Of a stretch of DNA of 64,000 bases, positions 16,538 through 24,674 are shown piece after piece. The stretch is from contig JADJJR010000001.1 in NCBI GenBank assembly GCA_016706425.1, positions 434,001 through 498,000 of the forward strand, in the 5' to 3' direction. This DNA is from Elusimicrobiota bacterium. Its GTDB lineage: Bacteria; Elusimicrobiota; Elusimicrobia; FEN-1173. The notes below the pieces were generated by a model, which was not told where the DNA came from, searched no databases, and worked only from the letters and a program-made list of their open reading frames with translations. A program made the position numbers and the translations under genes. How positions within the stretch are numbered: the first letter of the stretch is position 1; each line of letters begins with the position of its first letter.

Positions 16538-18918
16538 GCGCCGATTTCCTGTCCCTGTCCCCCGAAGCCCTGGTCGCGTTGAGCAAAGCGCGCGGCCTCT
16601 CGTTGAACGCCGAAGAAATGACGGCGATCCAGGCCCACTTCAAAACCCAGGGCCGGCCGCCCTCCGACCCGGAACTCGAAACTCTGGCCCAGACCTGGTC
16701 CGAGCACTGCAAGCACAAAACCTTCCGGGCCGCCGTTCGCCATATTGAAAAAGACGAAAACGGGGTCGAACGCGGGCGGAACTACAAAGACCTTCTCAAA
16801 GACACCATCGTGAAAGTCACCGAGGACTTGAACAAACCCTGGTGCCTGTCGGTGTTCAAAGACAACGCGGGCATCGTGGACGCCTCCACGGACGGGGGCG
16901 AAGACGCCCTGGCGTTTAAAGTGGAAACCCACAACCACCCCTCGGCCCTGGAACCCTACGGCGGCGCGGGCACGGGGCTCGGCGGGGTGATCCGGGATAT
17001 TTTGGGCGCCGGGTTGGGGGCCAAACCCATCGCCAATTCGGATGTGTTCTGTTTCGGCCCCCTGGACGAACAGGCCGAGAAAAAAACCGGGTCCGGCCTG
17101 TCCACCCGGCGCATCGTCAACGGCGTGGTCTCCGGCGTGCGCGACTACGGCAACCGCATGGGCATCCCCACCGTCAGCGGCGCCGTGGTCTTCGACGCCG
17201 ACTTCGCCGAAAACCCCCTCGTGTTTTGCGGCACCCTGGGGCTCATGCCCAAATCCACCATCGAAAAAAGCGTGAAGCCGGGAGACAAAATCGTCATGGC
17301 CGGCGGCCGCGTGGGCCGGGACGGCATCCACGGGGCGACCTTTTCTTCGGACACCCTCACCACGGGCATCCCCTCGAGCGTGGTTCAGATCGGGAACCCC
17401 ATCGTTCAGAAAAAAATGATGGACGTCCTCCTGGTGGCCCGGGACAAGGGCCTCTACCGCGGCATCACGGACTGCGGCGCCGGCGGGCTGTCCTCGGCCG
17501 TGGGCGAGATGGGCGAAAAAACCGGGGCCCTCGTGAATTTGGAAAAAGTGCCGCTCAAATACGCCGGCATCGTCCCCTGGGAGATTTGGTTGTCCGAGTC
17601 CCAGGAGCGCATGGTGATGGCCGTGCCGCCGGGGAACCTGGCGCCCCTGTTGAGACTGTTCGCGGACGAAGACGTGGACTGCGCCGAAATCGGGACGTTC
17701 TCTTCCGACGGCCGCTTGAAAGTGATGCACGGAAAGGACACCTTGGTCGACATGGACATGGCGTTCCTCCACGACGGGGTGCCCAAACGGTCCATGGAGT
17801 CCCGCTGGTCGCCGCCCCCGGCGGTGGCGTTCCCCAAGGGCGCGCCGGTCCCCAAGGCCCTGCTCGCGGTGCTGGCCCAGCCCACCGTCGCCTCCAAGGA
17901 ATGGGTGGTCCGCCAGTACGACCACGAAGTCCAGGGCCGGACCGTGGTGAAACCTTTTGTGGGCCCCACCGGGGTCGGCCCGTCGGACGCGGCCGTTTTG
18001 CAATTGCACCCCCGGGAACGCCGCGGCGTGGCGCTCGCGGCCGGGCTCAACCCCCATTACAGCCGGTGGGACGCCTACTGGATGGCCGCGGCCGCCATCG
18101 ACGAGGCGGTCCGCAACCTGATCGCGGTGGGCGCGCGGCCCGACCGCATCGCGATTCTGGACAACTTCTGCGGCGGCAACCCCTGGCGGCCCGAAATCCT
18201 CGGCGAACTCGTGCGCACCGCCCAGGCCTGCCACGACATCGCGAAGGTCTACGGAACGCCCTTCATCTCCGGGAAGGACAGCTTGTTCAACGAGTTTGAA
18301 GTCGAGGGCCACCGGCGCGCCATTCCCACGACGCTGTTGATCTCCGCTCTGTCCTTGGTGGACGACGTGGCCCAAACCGTCACCATGGATTTCAAAACCC
18401 CGGGGAACTGGATCTACGCCGTGGGCGAAACCCGGGACGAAATGGGGGGGTCGCGCTACGGGATCCATTTGGGCACGAAGGGCGGCGCCGTGCCGCGCCT
18501 CGAACCGGAGGCCACCTGGCCCGTCTACGAAAAATTGTCCGCCGCGATTCAGGCGGGTTGGGTGGCGTCCTGTCACGATTGCTCCGAGGGCGGTCTCGGC
18601 GTGGCCCTGGCCGAAATGTGTTTCGGCGGCGGCCGGGGCGCCCGGGTGGATTTGCGAAAACTGCCGATGGCCGCCGACCTGCGCGCCGAGGGCCGCACCG
18701 ACAAAGCCTTTTTCTCCGAGTCCAACGGGCGTTTCCTGGTGGAAGTGGCCCCCCGCGCCCGGCGCGCGTTTTTGAGCGCGATGAAAGGGGCCCCCCTGGC
18801 GGCCATCGGCCAAGTGAGCGGGGCGGCGGATCTGCGCGTCGTGGGGCTGGACGGGAAAACGGCGGCGTGGCCGCTTCCGGCCCTGGAAAAAGCCTGGCGG
18901 AGCGGAGGTCCGGCGTGA
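16534..18918 (+). CDS. purL: Phosphoribosylformylglycinamidine synthase, catalytic subunit PurL
   Basis: 794 residues from GTG 16534, with GGAG seven bases upstream. It performs the ATP-dependent amidation of FGAR to FGAM using ammonia from PurQ. TWSEHCKHKTF (about 55-65) is closer to the long PurL motif (SEHCRHK) than to the Bacillus small PurL. Other marks are ETHNHPSALEPYGGAGTG, DCGAGGLSSAVGEMGE, the second-half SHDCSEGGLGVALAE, and FISGKDS. The length exceeds typical small PurL (600-740) and matches the central part of long PurL. It overlaps both neighbours by four bases. Confidence 0.94.
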   Translation: MSADFLSLSPEALVALSKARGLSLNAEEMTAIQAHFKTQGRPPSDPELETLAQTWSEHCKHKTFRAAVRHIEKDENGVERGRNYKDLLKDTIVKVTEDLNKPWCLSVFKDNAGIVDASTDGGEDALAFKVETHNHPSALEPYGGAGTGLGGVIRDILGAGLGAKPIANSDVFCFGPLDEQAEKKTGSGLSTRRIVNGVVSGVRDYGNRMGIPTVSGAVVFDADFAENPLVFCGTLGLMPKSTIEKSVKPGDKIVMAGGRVGRDGIHGATFSSDTLTTGIPSSVVQIGNPIVQKKMMDVLLVARDKGLYRGITDCGAGGLSSAVGEMGEKTGALVNLEKVPLKYAGIVPWEIWLSESQERMVMAVPPGNLAPLLRLFADEDVDCAEIGTFSSDGRLKVMHGKDTLVDMDMAFLHDGVPKRSMESRWSPPPAVAFPKGAPVPKALLAVLAQPTVASKEWVVRQYDHEVQGRTVVKPFVGPTGVGPSDAAVLQLHPRERRGVALAAGLNPHYSRWDAYWMAAAAIDEAVRNLIAVGARPDRIAILDNFCGGNPWRPEILGELVRTAQACHDIAKVYGTPFISGKDSLFNEFEVEGHRRAIPTTLLISALSLVDDVAQTVTMDFKTPGNWIYAVGETRDEMGGSRYGIHLGTKGGAVPRLEPEATWPVYEKLSAAIQAGWVASCHDCSEGGLGVALAEMCFGGGRGARVDLRKLPMAADLRAEGRTDKAFFSESNGRFLVEVAPRARRAFLSAMKGAPLAAIGQVSGAADLRVVGLDGKTAAWPLPALEKAWRSGGPA

Positions 18919-19706
18919 GCGTCAAGGCGCTGGTGCTGCGGTCCCCCGGGAGCAATTGCGACGTGGAGTCGGCCTGGGCGTTGGAGGCGGCGGGCGCCGC
19001 CCCCGAGCGGGTGCACGTCAACGCCTTCCTCCGGGGCGAAGCGCGGCTCAAGGAGTACGGGCTCCTCATGTTCCCCGGCGGTTTCTCATTCGGGGACGAC
19101 ATCGCCTCCGGCAAGGTCCTGGCCAACCGCCTGGTGTTTCGGCTGCGCGAACAGTTGGAGGACTTTCTCCGGCTGGGCCGCCCCGTGCTCGGGGTGTGCA
19201 ACGGGTTCCAGGTGTTGGTCAAGGCCGGCTTATTGCCCGACCCGTTGGCGCCCGAGGCCCTGGGCAACCCCAGCGTCACCCTGTCCGACAACGATTCCGG
19301 CCGCTTCGAGTGCCGTTGGATTTATTTGAAAACCACCGCCCGGAAAAGTTTCTGGACCCAGGGCCTGCCCGACGTGTTTCCTTTGCCCGTGGCCCACGGG
19401 GAAGGCAAGTTCATGACCTCGACGCCCGCCGGGATGAAAGCCCTGGAAAAAAACGGCCAGATCGCTTTCCGTTATGTCGATGCCCGGGGCCGCCGCGCCC
19501 CTTACCCCGGCAACCCGAACGGGTCGGTGGGCGACGTCGCGGGCATCACCAGCGTCGACGGGAACATCCTGGGGCTCATGCCCCACCCGGAGCGGAACGC
19601 TTTCCCCTTTCAGCACGCCCAATGGACGCGCCTCAAGCCCCGACCGAAAGACGGCGTGGGCCTTCAGATTTTCAAAAACGCCGTCCGTCGCGCGGCCCGG
19701 GGGTAA
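18915..19706 (+). CDS. purQ: FGAM synthase glutaminase subunit PurQ
   Basis: 263 residues from GTG 18915 (overlap GTGA with purL). It is a class I glutamine amidotransferase with nucleophile C95 in VLGVCNGFQVL, oxyanion strand FPGGFSFGDD, and the late GLMPHPERNAFPF His/Glu pair. It is longer than the common 225-residue PurQ and similar in size to the glutaminase end of long PurL. It delivers ammonia to PurL. Confidence 0.94.
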   Translation: MSVKALVLRSPGSNCDVESAWALEAAGAAPERVHVNAFLRGEARLKEYGLLMFPGGFSFGDDIASGKVLANRLVFRLREQLEDFLRLGRPVLGVCNGFQVLVKAGLLPDPLAPEALGNPSVTLSDNDSGRFECRWIYLKTTARKSFWTQGLPDVFPLPVAHGEGKFMTSTPAGMKALEKNGQIAFRYVDARGRRAPYPGNPNGSVGDVAGITSVDGNILGLMPHPERNAFPFQHAQWTRLKPRPKDGVGLQIFKNAVRRAARG

Positions 19707-19707
19707 T

Positions 19708-21111
19708 GTGTCCTTGATCCATCAGAAAAGCCCGCTCGATGTTTTGCACGAGGAGTGCGGTGTTTTCGGCATTTACAACCACGCCGAAGCTTCCCGCTTG
19801 GCCTACTTGGGTTTGCAGCAACTCCAACACCGGGGCCAGGAGTCGGCCGGGATCGTCAGTTCCGACGGAAAAAAATTCTTCGCCCACGTGGCCATGGGGC
19901 TCGTGTCGGACGTTTTCAAGCAAGACGTCCTGGATCGCCTCAAAGGGCGGATGGCCGTGGGCCACGTGCGCTACGCCACGGCGGGAGCCTCCTCGGTGGC
20001 CAACGCGCAACCCATCGTGGTCGCGACGGCCCGGGGCCCCATCGCCATCGGCCACAACGGCAACCTCACCAACGCCGGGGCGCTGCGCAAGCGGTTGGAA
20101 GGGCTGGGGTCCATTTTTCAAACCTCGTCGGACACGGAAGTCATTCTCCATTTGGTGGCCAAATCCCCGGCCCGCAACCTGGCGGCGGCGCTCAAGGACG
20201 CCCTGCAGCAGGTCACGGGCGCCTACTCCCTGGTGATCCAAACACCCACGACCCTGTACGCCGTCCGCGACCCCTGGGGGGTGCGGCCCCTGCATCTGGG
20301 CCGGCTGAACGGGTCCCACGTGATCGCCTCGGAAACCTGCGCGTTCGACATCATCGGCGCCCAATTCGTCCGGGAAGTGCGGCCCGGCGAGATTTTGGCC
20401 ATGAACGGGGACGGCGCCCGGGTCGTCGGCCAACTGCCGAGCCCCGCCAAGGCCCATTGCGTGTTCGAGTTCGTCTATTTCGCCCGTCCGGACAGCCAAA
20501 TTTTCGGACGCAGCGTCTACCAGGCGCGCAAGGCCCTGGGCCGCCGTTTGGCCCAGGAGGCGCCGGTGAGGGCCGACATCGTGGTCGCCGTCCCCGATTC
20601 CGCCACCTGCGCGGCGTTGGGGTTTTCCGAGGAGTCGGGCATTCCCATCGAGATGGGCCTCATCCGCAGCCACTACAAGGGACGCACCTTCATTGAGCCC
20701 AAACAATCCATCCGCGACTTCGGCGCGCGCATGAAATACGCCGCCGTGGCGGAAGCCCTCAAGGGCAAACGCGTCGTCTTGATCGACGATTCCATCGTGC
20801 GGGGCACCACCAGCCGCAAAATCGTCCGCATGTTGCGTAAAACCGGCGCCAAGGAAATTCACATGCGGATCAGTTCGCCCCCGATCATGGGACCTTGCTT
20901 TTACGGCATCGACACCCCCGAGGCGCGGGAACTCATCGCCACGCGCATGTCCGTTAAGCGTATTCGCGAGTACTTGAACGTCGACAGTTTGAGTTACCTG
21001 AGTCTGGAAGGCATGTTGGCGGCCGCGGGCGGATCCCCGTCGAGCTATTGCACGGCCTGTTTCAACCGGCGCTACCCCATCCCCGTCGAAGACGGCGGTC
21101 GTTGCCGATGA
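19708..21111 (+). CDS. purF: Amidophosphoribosyltransferase (Fe-S type)
   Basis: 467 residues from GTG 19708, directly after the purQ stop. It catalyses the first committed purine step: PRPP plus glutamine to phosphoribosylamine. The N-terminal nucleophile follows a short propeptide (HEEC, C17, then GVFGIY). The PRTase motif is VVLIDDSIVRGTTS. SSYCTACFNRRYP near the end, with other Cys in ETCAF and GPCFYG, matches the four-cysteine B. subtilis-type enzyme that carries a 4Fe-4S cluster, so the enzyme is probably oxygen-labile. In-frame sequence upstream of 19708 lies inside purQ and is not used. Confidence 0.94.
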   Translation: MSLIHQKSPLDVLHEECGVFGIYNHAEASRLAYLGLQQLQHRGQESAGIVSSDGKKFFAHVAMGLVSDVFKQDVLDRLKGRMAVGHVRYATAGASSVANAQPIVVATARGPIAIGHNGNLTNAGALRKRLEGLGSIFQTSSDTEVILHLVAKSPARNLAAALKDALQQVTGAYSLVIQTPTTLYAVRDPWGVRPLHLGRLNGSHVIASETCAFDIIGAQFVREVRPGEILAMNGDGARVVGQLPSPAKAHCVFEFVYFARPDSQIFGRSVYQARKALGRRLAQEAPVRADIVVAVPDSATCAALGFSEESGIPIEMGLIRSHYKGRTFIEPKQSIRDFGARMKYAAVAEALKGKRVVLIDDSIVRGTTSRKIVRMLRKTGAKEIHMRISSPPIMGPCFYGIDTPEARELIATRMSVKRIREYLNVDSLSYLSLEGMLAAAGGSPSSYCTACFNRRYPIPVEDGGRCR

Positions 21112-22400
21112 AAGTCCTGGTGTTGGGCGGGGGCGGGCGGGAGCACGCGCTGGCGTGGGCCCTGCGGCGAAGCGCCGCGGTGAGCGAAGTGTACTGCGCC
21201 CCGGGCAACGCCGGCATCGAAGGCGCCGCGACCTGCCTTCCCTTGTCGCCGAACAAGCCGGCGGAAATCCTCCGCTTTCTAAACGAAAAAGAAATCGGCC
21301 TCACGGTCATCGGCCCCGAAGCGCCCTTGGTGGACGGCCTCGCCGACGCCCTGCGCGCGGGGGGCCGCCTGGTGTTCGGTCCCAACGCCGCCGCCGCCCG
21401 CCTCGAGGGAAGCAAAATTCTCGCCAAGGAGTTCATGCGCGCCCACGGCTTGCCGACCGCGGATTTCCGCGTGTTCGTGAACGCCGGCGACGCCCTGTCC
21501 TTCGTTCGATCGGCGGAATGGAAAGACACTTTCCGCGTGGTGAAGGCCGACGGCCTGGCGGCGGGCAAGGGCGTGGTGGTGGCCCAGGACCGCGCCGAGG
21601 TCTTGGCCGCCGTGGAGTCCATGATGGTCGATCGGGCCCACGGGGCGGCGGGCGAGCGGATCCTGATCGAGGAGCTCCTCACCGGTGAAGAGCTTAGCGT
21701 CATGGCCCTCACCGACGGAAAAACCCTTCTGCCTCTGTTGCCCACCCAGGACCACAAAAGAGTTTTCGACAACGACCAGGGTCCCAACACCGGGGGCATG
21801 GGCGCCTACGGTCCTGTGCCCCAGGTGGGCGCCGACCTTTGGCGATCCATTGAAAAGGAAGTTTTCGACCGTTTTCTCGCCGGTATCGCCGCGGAGGCCT
21901 TGGACTACCGGGGCGTCATCTATTTCGGCCTGATGTTGACCCCCGACGGACCCCGCGTGCTGGAATTCAACGTGCGGTTCGGCGATCCGGAAACCCAGGT
22001 GATCCTCCCCATGGGCAAGGGCGACTGGTTGCCTCTTTTCCTGGCCACCGCCGAGGGGAACTTGGCCGGCAAGAAATTTAAAGCCCATCCCGGCGCCGCC
22101 GTCACGGTGGTTCTCGCCTCGGGGGGTTACCCCGGCAAGTTCGAGAAGGGCAAAGTCATTTCCGGCCTCGACGACGTGGAAAACGATAACGTCACGGTCT
22201 TCCACGCCGGAACCGCCCGCGACGCGCGGGGCCGCGTGGTGACGGCGGGGGGCCGCGTGTTGACGGTGACGGCCCGGGGCGCCGACCTCACGGCCGCCCG
22301 CCAAGCGACCTACGCGGCCGTGGGCAAAATCAAGTTCGACGGCGCCCATTTCCGCACCGACATCGGCGCCCGCGCCCTCGCCGCCCTGGCGAAGTCGTAA
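21108..22400 (+). CDS. purD: Phosphoribosylamine-glycine ligase
   Basis: 430 residues from ATG 21108 (ATGA overlap with purF). It joins phosphoribosylamine and glycine with ATP. It is an ATP-grasp enzyme: MKVLVLGGGGREHALAWAL at the start, VVKADGLAAGKGVVVA, PTQDHKRVFDNDQGPNTGGMGAYGP, and LEFNVRFGDPETQV. Last gene of the run, 41 bases before a strong hairpin. Confidence 0.96.
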   Translation: MKVLVLGGGGREHALAWALRRSAAVSEVYCAPGNAGIEGAATCLPLSPNKPAEILRFLNEKEIGLTVIGPEAPLVDGLADALRAGGRLVFGPNAAAARLEGSKILAKEFMRAHGLPTADFRVFVNAGDALSFVRSAEWKDTFRVVKADGLAAGKGVVVAQDRAEVLAAVESMMVDRAHGAAGERILIEELLTGEELSVMALTDGKTLLPLLPTQDHKRVFDNDQGPNTGGMGAYGPVPQVGADLWRSIEKEVFDRFLAGIAAEALDYRGVIYFGLMLTPDGPRVLEFNVRFGDPETQVILPMGKGDWLPLFLATAEGNLAGKKFKAHPGAAVTVVLASGGYPGKFEKGKVISGLDDVENDNVTVFHAGTARDARGRVVTAGGRVLTVTARGADLTAARQATYAAVGKIKFDGAHFRTDIGARALAALAKS

Positions 22401-22436
22401 ACTTTTCCCCTCTTCCGCCCGCGCTCCTTTCTCCTC

Positions 22437-22475
22437 AATAAAAACGCCCTTCCCCCGGGCGGGGGAAGGGCGTTT
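22437..22475. terminator. Bidirectional terminator after purD
   Basis: A perfect 15-bp stem (22442-22456 with 22461-22475) closes a GGGC loop. The T-run is stronger on the minus strand (TTTTTATTG), where it ends the gene at 22515-22871. On the plus strand it closes the nrdR-purD run. Confidence 0.85.
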
Positions 22476-22514
22476 GCGTCGGCGGGAGGTGCCGCGCGGA
22501 TGGCGTCGGGGGTT

Positions 22515-22871
22515 TTACCAGTGCCGGCCGGATCGATCCTCCGACCAGCGGCGGTGGGAGTCCCAATCGTTGGACCCCCGGCCATCGCGGCCGTCGTGAC
22601 GCCCCCCGTGGCGGCGATGGGACCACCGCCCGTGATGATGCCGAGGGGGCGGCGCTTCGTAGCGGATCACCGTGCCATGCCCGCAGTGCGCGTCGTGATG
22701 GTGCGCGCCGCTCAAGGCGGCCAAGGCCAACAACGTCCCGACCCCCACGGCCACGACCACATGCTCCCCGCGAACATCCCTGTGTCCCGCCCGAGCGGAC
22801 GGGGCCAACCCCAGGGTCGCCAAGCCGCCCACCATGAAGACCGCCAACCCGCGTTTCCATGTGTTTTTCAT
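22515..22871 (-). CDS. Small exported His/Arg/Gly-rich protein
   Basis: 118 residues with AAGGAGG upstream. A signal peptide (1-28, ending PSARAG) is followed by a second hydrophobic stretch (VVVAVGVGTLLALAALSG, about 38-56). The tail contains repeated His clusters (SGAHHHDAHCGHG, PRHHHGRWSHRRHGG). The His-rich tail could bind metal in the periplasm, which is inference from composition. No family recognised. It is monocistronic with a terminator right after. Confidence 0.65.
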   Translation of the reverse strand: MKNTWKRGLAVFMVGGLATLGLAPSARAGHRDVRGEHVVVAVGVGTLLALAALSGAHHHDAHCGHGTVIRYEAPPPRHHHGRWSHRRHGGRHDGRDGRGSNDWDSHRRWSEDRSGRHW

Positions 22872-22992
22872 ACCCGCCTCCTTTGTTTTCGTTCTTCCAT
22901 TTCAATGTACCACGCGGGGGGGGACGGGGGTGTCACGGGGGCGCAAACCCTTTGTCGGGATTTGTCAAAAAATTGCATAGGGAAAAAGAAGG

Positions 22993-23997
22993 TTAAAAGG
23001 TGTAACCGAAGCGGAGGAAGGGAAAGAGAAGGTGCCTTGTTTTTCGTCGGGAAAACGGGTCGGTGGCCGATCGGCCGTTGTTGAATTCCCGCAGGAGCAC
23101 CGCGAGGGAGCGCGCCCCCAGGCCCATCCAAAACCGGGGCGTGAGTCGCCGCTCCAACGCCGCCGACAGCGACACCGCGACGTCCGTGTTGCTGGACCCG
23201 GTTTCGCCGCGCTCGCCCGCGTTCGCCCCGGTCAGCACGCGGTGATCGATGCGCGTCCGCTGGACGCAGGGGCCGAACCCGGCGCTCCCCGCCACCACCC
23301 ATCGTCGTCGGCGAAAAGACGCCAAAACCGTCGGGCCGAAATAGGTCGCCCGGGCGTCCACCCGTTGCGCCACCAGGTCCCCGGGGCCGATCAGGGCGTC
23401 GGCCTGCACCGCCCGCGCCGGACGGGGGAGGAATTCCCCCGCTTCCATCCCCACGGCCCAATGGGGCGAAAGTCGATAATGCCCCGACGCCCACAACGCC
23501 GTTTGATGGGGGGAGAACCCGGCCGAGGCGTAGGTGGCGTCGTTGCGTCCGTAAAGCCGCGCGGGGTAAAGGAGGGAATAGCCGCCGTCCAGGCGCACTT
23601 CCCACCGGGGACCGCGCAGGCGAGGGAGCGCGGCGGGGAGCGCCGCCGGCGTGGGGGAAGGGACGGTCAATCGGTCCCGGCGCCAGCGCGCGGTTTCCGC
23701 CACGCCGGGGTCGCTGATTTCGGCGTGGGCGATAGCGGCGTCGTAGGCGGCGCGCGCTTCATCGGTCCGCCCGAGGGTCTCCAGGCATTGGGCGCGGCGT
23801 AAAAGGGCTTTGGGGTGGGGCGGCGACGCGGCCGCGACCGCCCGTTCGTAGAGATCGATCGCCGCCGCGAAATCGCGATCCACGGTTTCGGCCAACAGGC
23901 CGTCCCGGTACAGCGCCGCCGGGTCGTCGGCCGCGGCCCGCGCCGATCCCGCGAAGACCGCGAGCAGGGCGACGGCGACGAAGGAGCGCAATTTCAT
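22993..23997 (-). CDS. Outer-membrane protein with N-terminal TPR-like region and C-terminal barrel
   Basis: 334 residues from ATG 23997, which overlaps the response-regulator stop as ATGA. A signal peptide (about 1-21) is followed by TPR-like helices (about 25-95: FAAAIDLYERAVA, ALLRRAQCLETLGRTDEARAAYDAAIAHA). From about 115 the chain shows alternating beta strands and ends FPFLRFGYTF, the terminal aromatic typical of barrel proteins that use the BAM machinery. Translational coupling to a two-component system suggests it is regulated by, or reports to, that sensor. Ligand unknown. Confidence 0.75.
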   Translation of the reverse strand: MKLRSFVAVALLAVFAGSARAAADDPAALYRDGLLAETVDRDFAAAIDLYERAVAAASPPHPKALLRRAQCLETLGRTDEARAAYDAAIAHAEISDPGVAETARWRRDRLTVPSPTPAALPAALPRLRGPRWEVRLDGGYSLLYPARLYGRNDATYASAGFSPHQTALWASGHYRLSPHWAVGMEAGEFLPRPARAVQADALIGPGDLVAQRVDARATYFGPTVLASFRRRRWVVAGSAGFGPCVQRTRIDHRVLTGANAGERGETGSSNTDVAVSLSAALERRLTPRFWMGLGARSLAVLLREFNNGRSATDPFSRRKTRHLLFPFLRFGYTF

Positions 23998-24674
23998 AAA
24001 CCCACGAATTTGTAACCCACGCCGTGCACCGTCACGATGTGGGCGTCCTTGTCCTTGCCGCCCAGTTTTTGCCGCAGGGTGAGGACCTGGTTGTCCACCG
24101 TGCGCGTGCTGGGCAACGCGTCGTACCCCCAAACGTCCTCGAGCAGTTTTTGCCGCGAAACCACCTCGCCTTTGTGGCGCACGAGGTGCTCTAGGATCTG
24201 AAATTCCTTCGGCGTCAACCCCAGGTCTTTTTTGCCCCGCACGGCTTCCATGCGTTTGAAATCCACCCGGACCCCGTCGAACTCCACGGCGGTCACTTTT
24301 TCGGCCTCCCGTTGGCGGCGGCGCAAAAGGGCCTTGATCCGGGCCATCAACTCCATGCCGCTGAAGGGTTTGACCACGTAATCGTCGGCCCCCAGGGAGA
24401 AGCCCACCACCTTTTCGCTCTCCTGCCCCTTGGCCGTCAAAAAGAGAATCGGGGTGTCCACGTCGTCCTTGCGGATCGCTCGGCAGACGTCGTAGCCGTT
24501 CATCTTGGGCAGCATGACGTCGAGAAGGATGATGTCCGGCTTTCCCCGTTTGGCTTTTTCCAGCCCTTCCAAGCCGTCCCGGGCCACGTCGACTTTGTAC
24601 CCCTCCAGTTCCAAGTCGCCTTCGAGCAACTTGGCCAGCCGGGGGTCGTCCTCCACCACCAAAACGCGCGTCAT
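23994..24674 (-). CDS. OmpR/PhoB-family response regulator
   Basis: 226 residues from ATG 24674 (ATGA overlap with the sensor stop). Receiver domain: acidic pair E8-D9-D10, phospho-acceptor D52 in ILLDVMLPKMNG, and the LTAKG and VKPFSG switch residues. The C-terminal winged helix (about 130-226) has LTPKEFQILEHLVRHKGEVVSRQKLL and ends VHGVGYKFVGL. It should bind DNA as a dimer when phosphorylated by the adjacent sensor. The target is unknown; the TPR-barrel gene behind it is the first candidate. Confidence 0.93.
   Translation of the reverse strand: MTRVLVVEDDPRLAKLLEGDLELEGYKVDVARDGLEGLEKAKRGKPDIILLDVMLPKMNGYDVCRAIRKDDVDTPILFLTAKGQESEKVVGFSLGADDYVVKPFSGMELMARIKALLRRRQREAEKVTAVEFDGVRVDFKRMEAVRGKKDLGLTPKEFQILEHLVRHKGEVVSRQKLLEDVWGYDALPSTRTVDNQVLTLRQKLGGKDKDAHIVTVHGVGYKFVGL

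Noticed and set aside
16198..18813. Minus-strand open frame of about 870 codons across purS-purL
   Set aside because: Shadow of purL; composition is typical antisense and no start context or domain is seen.
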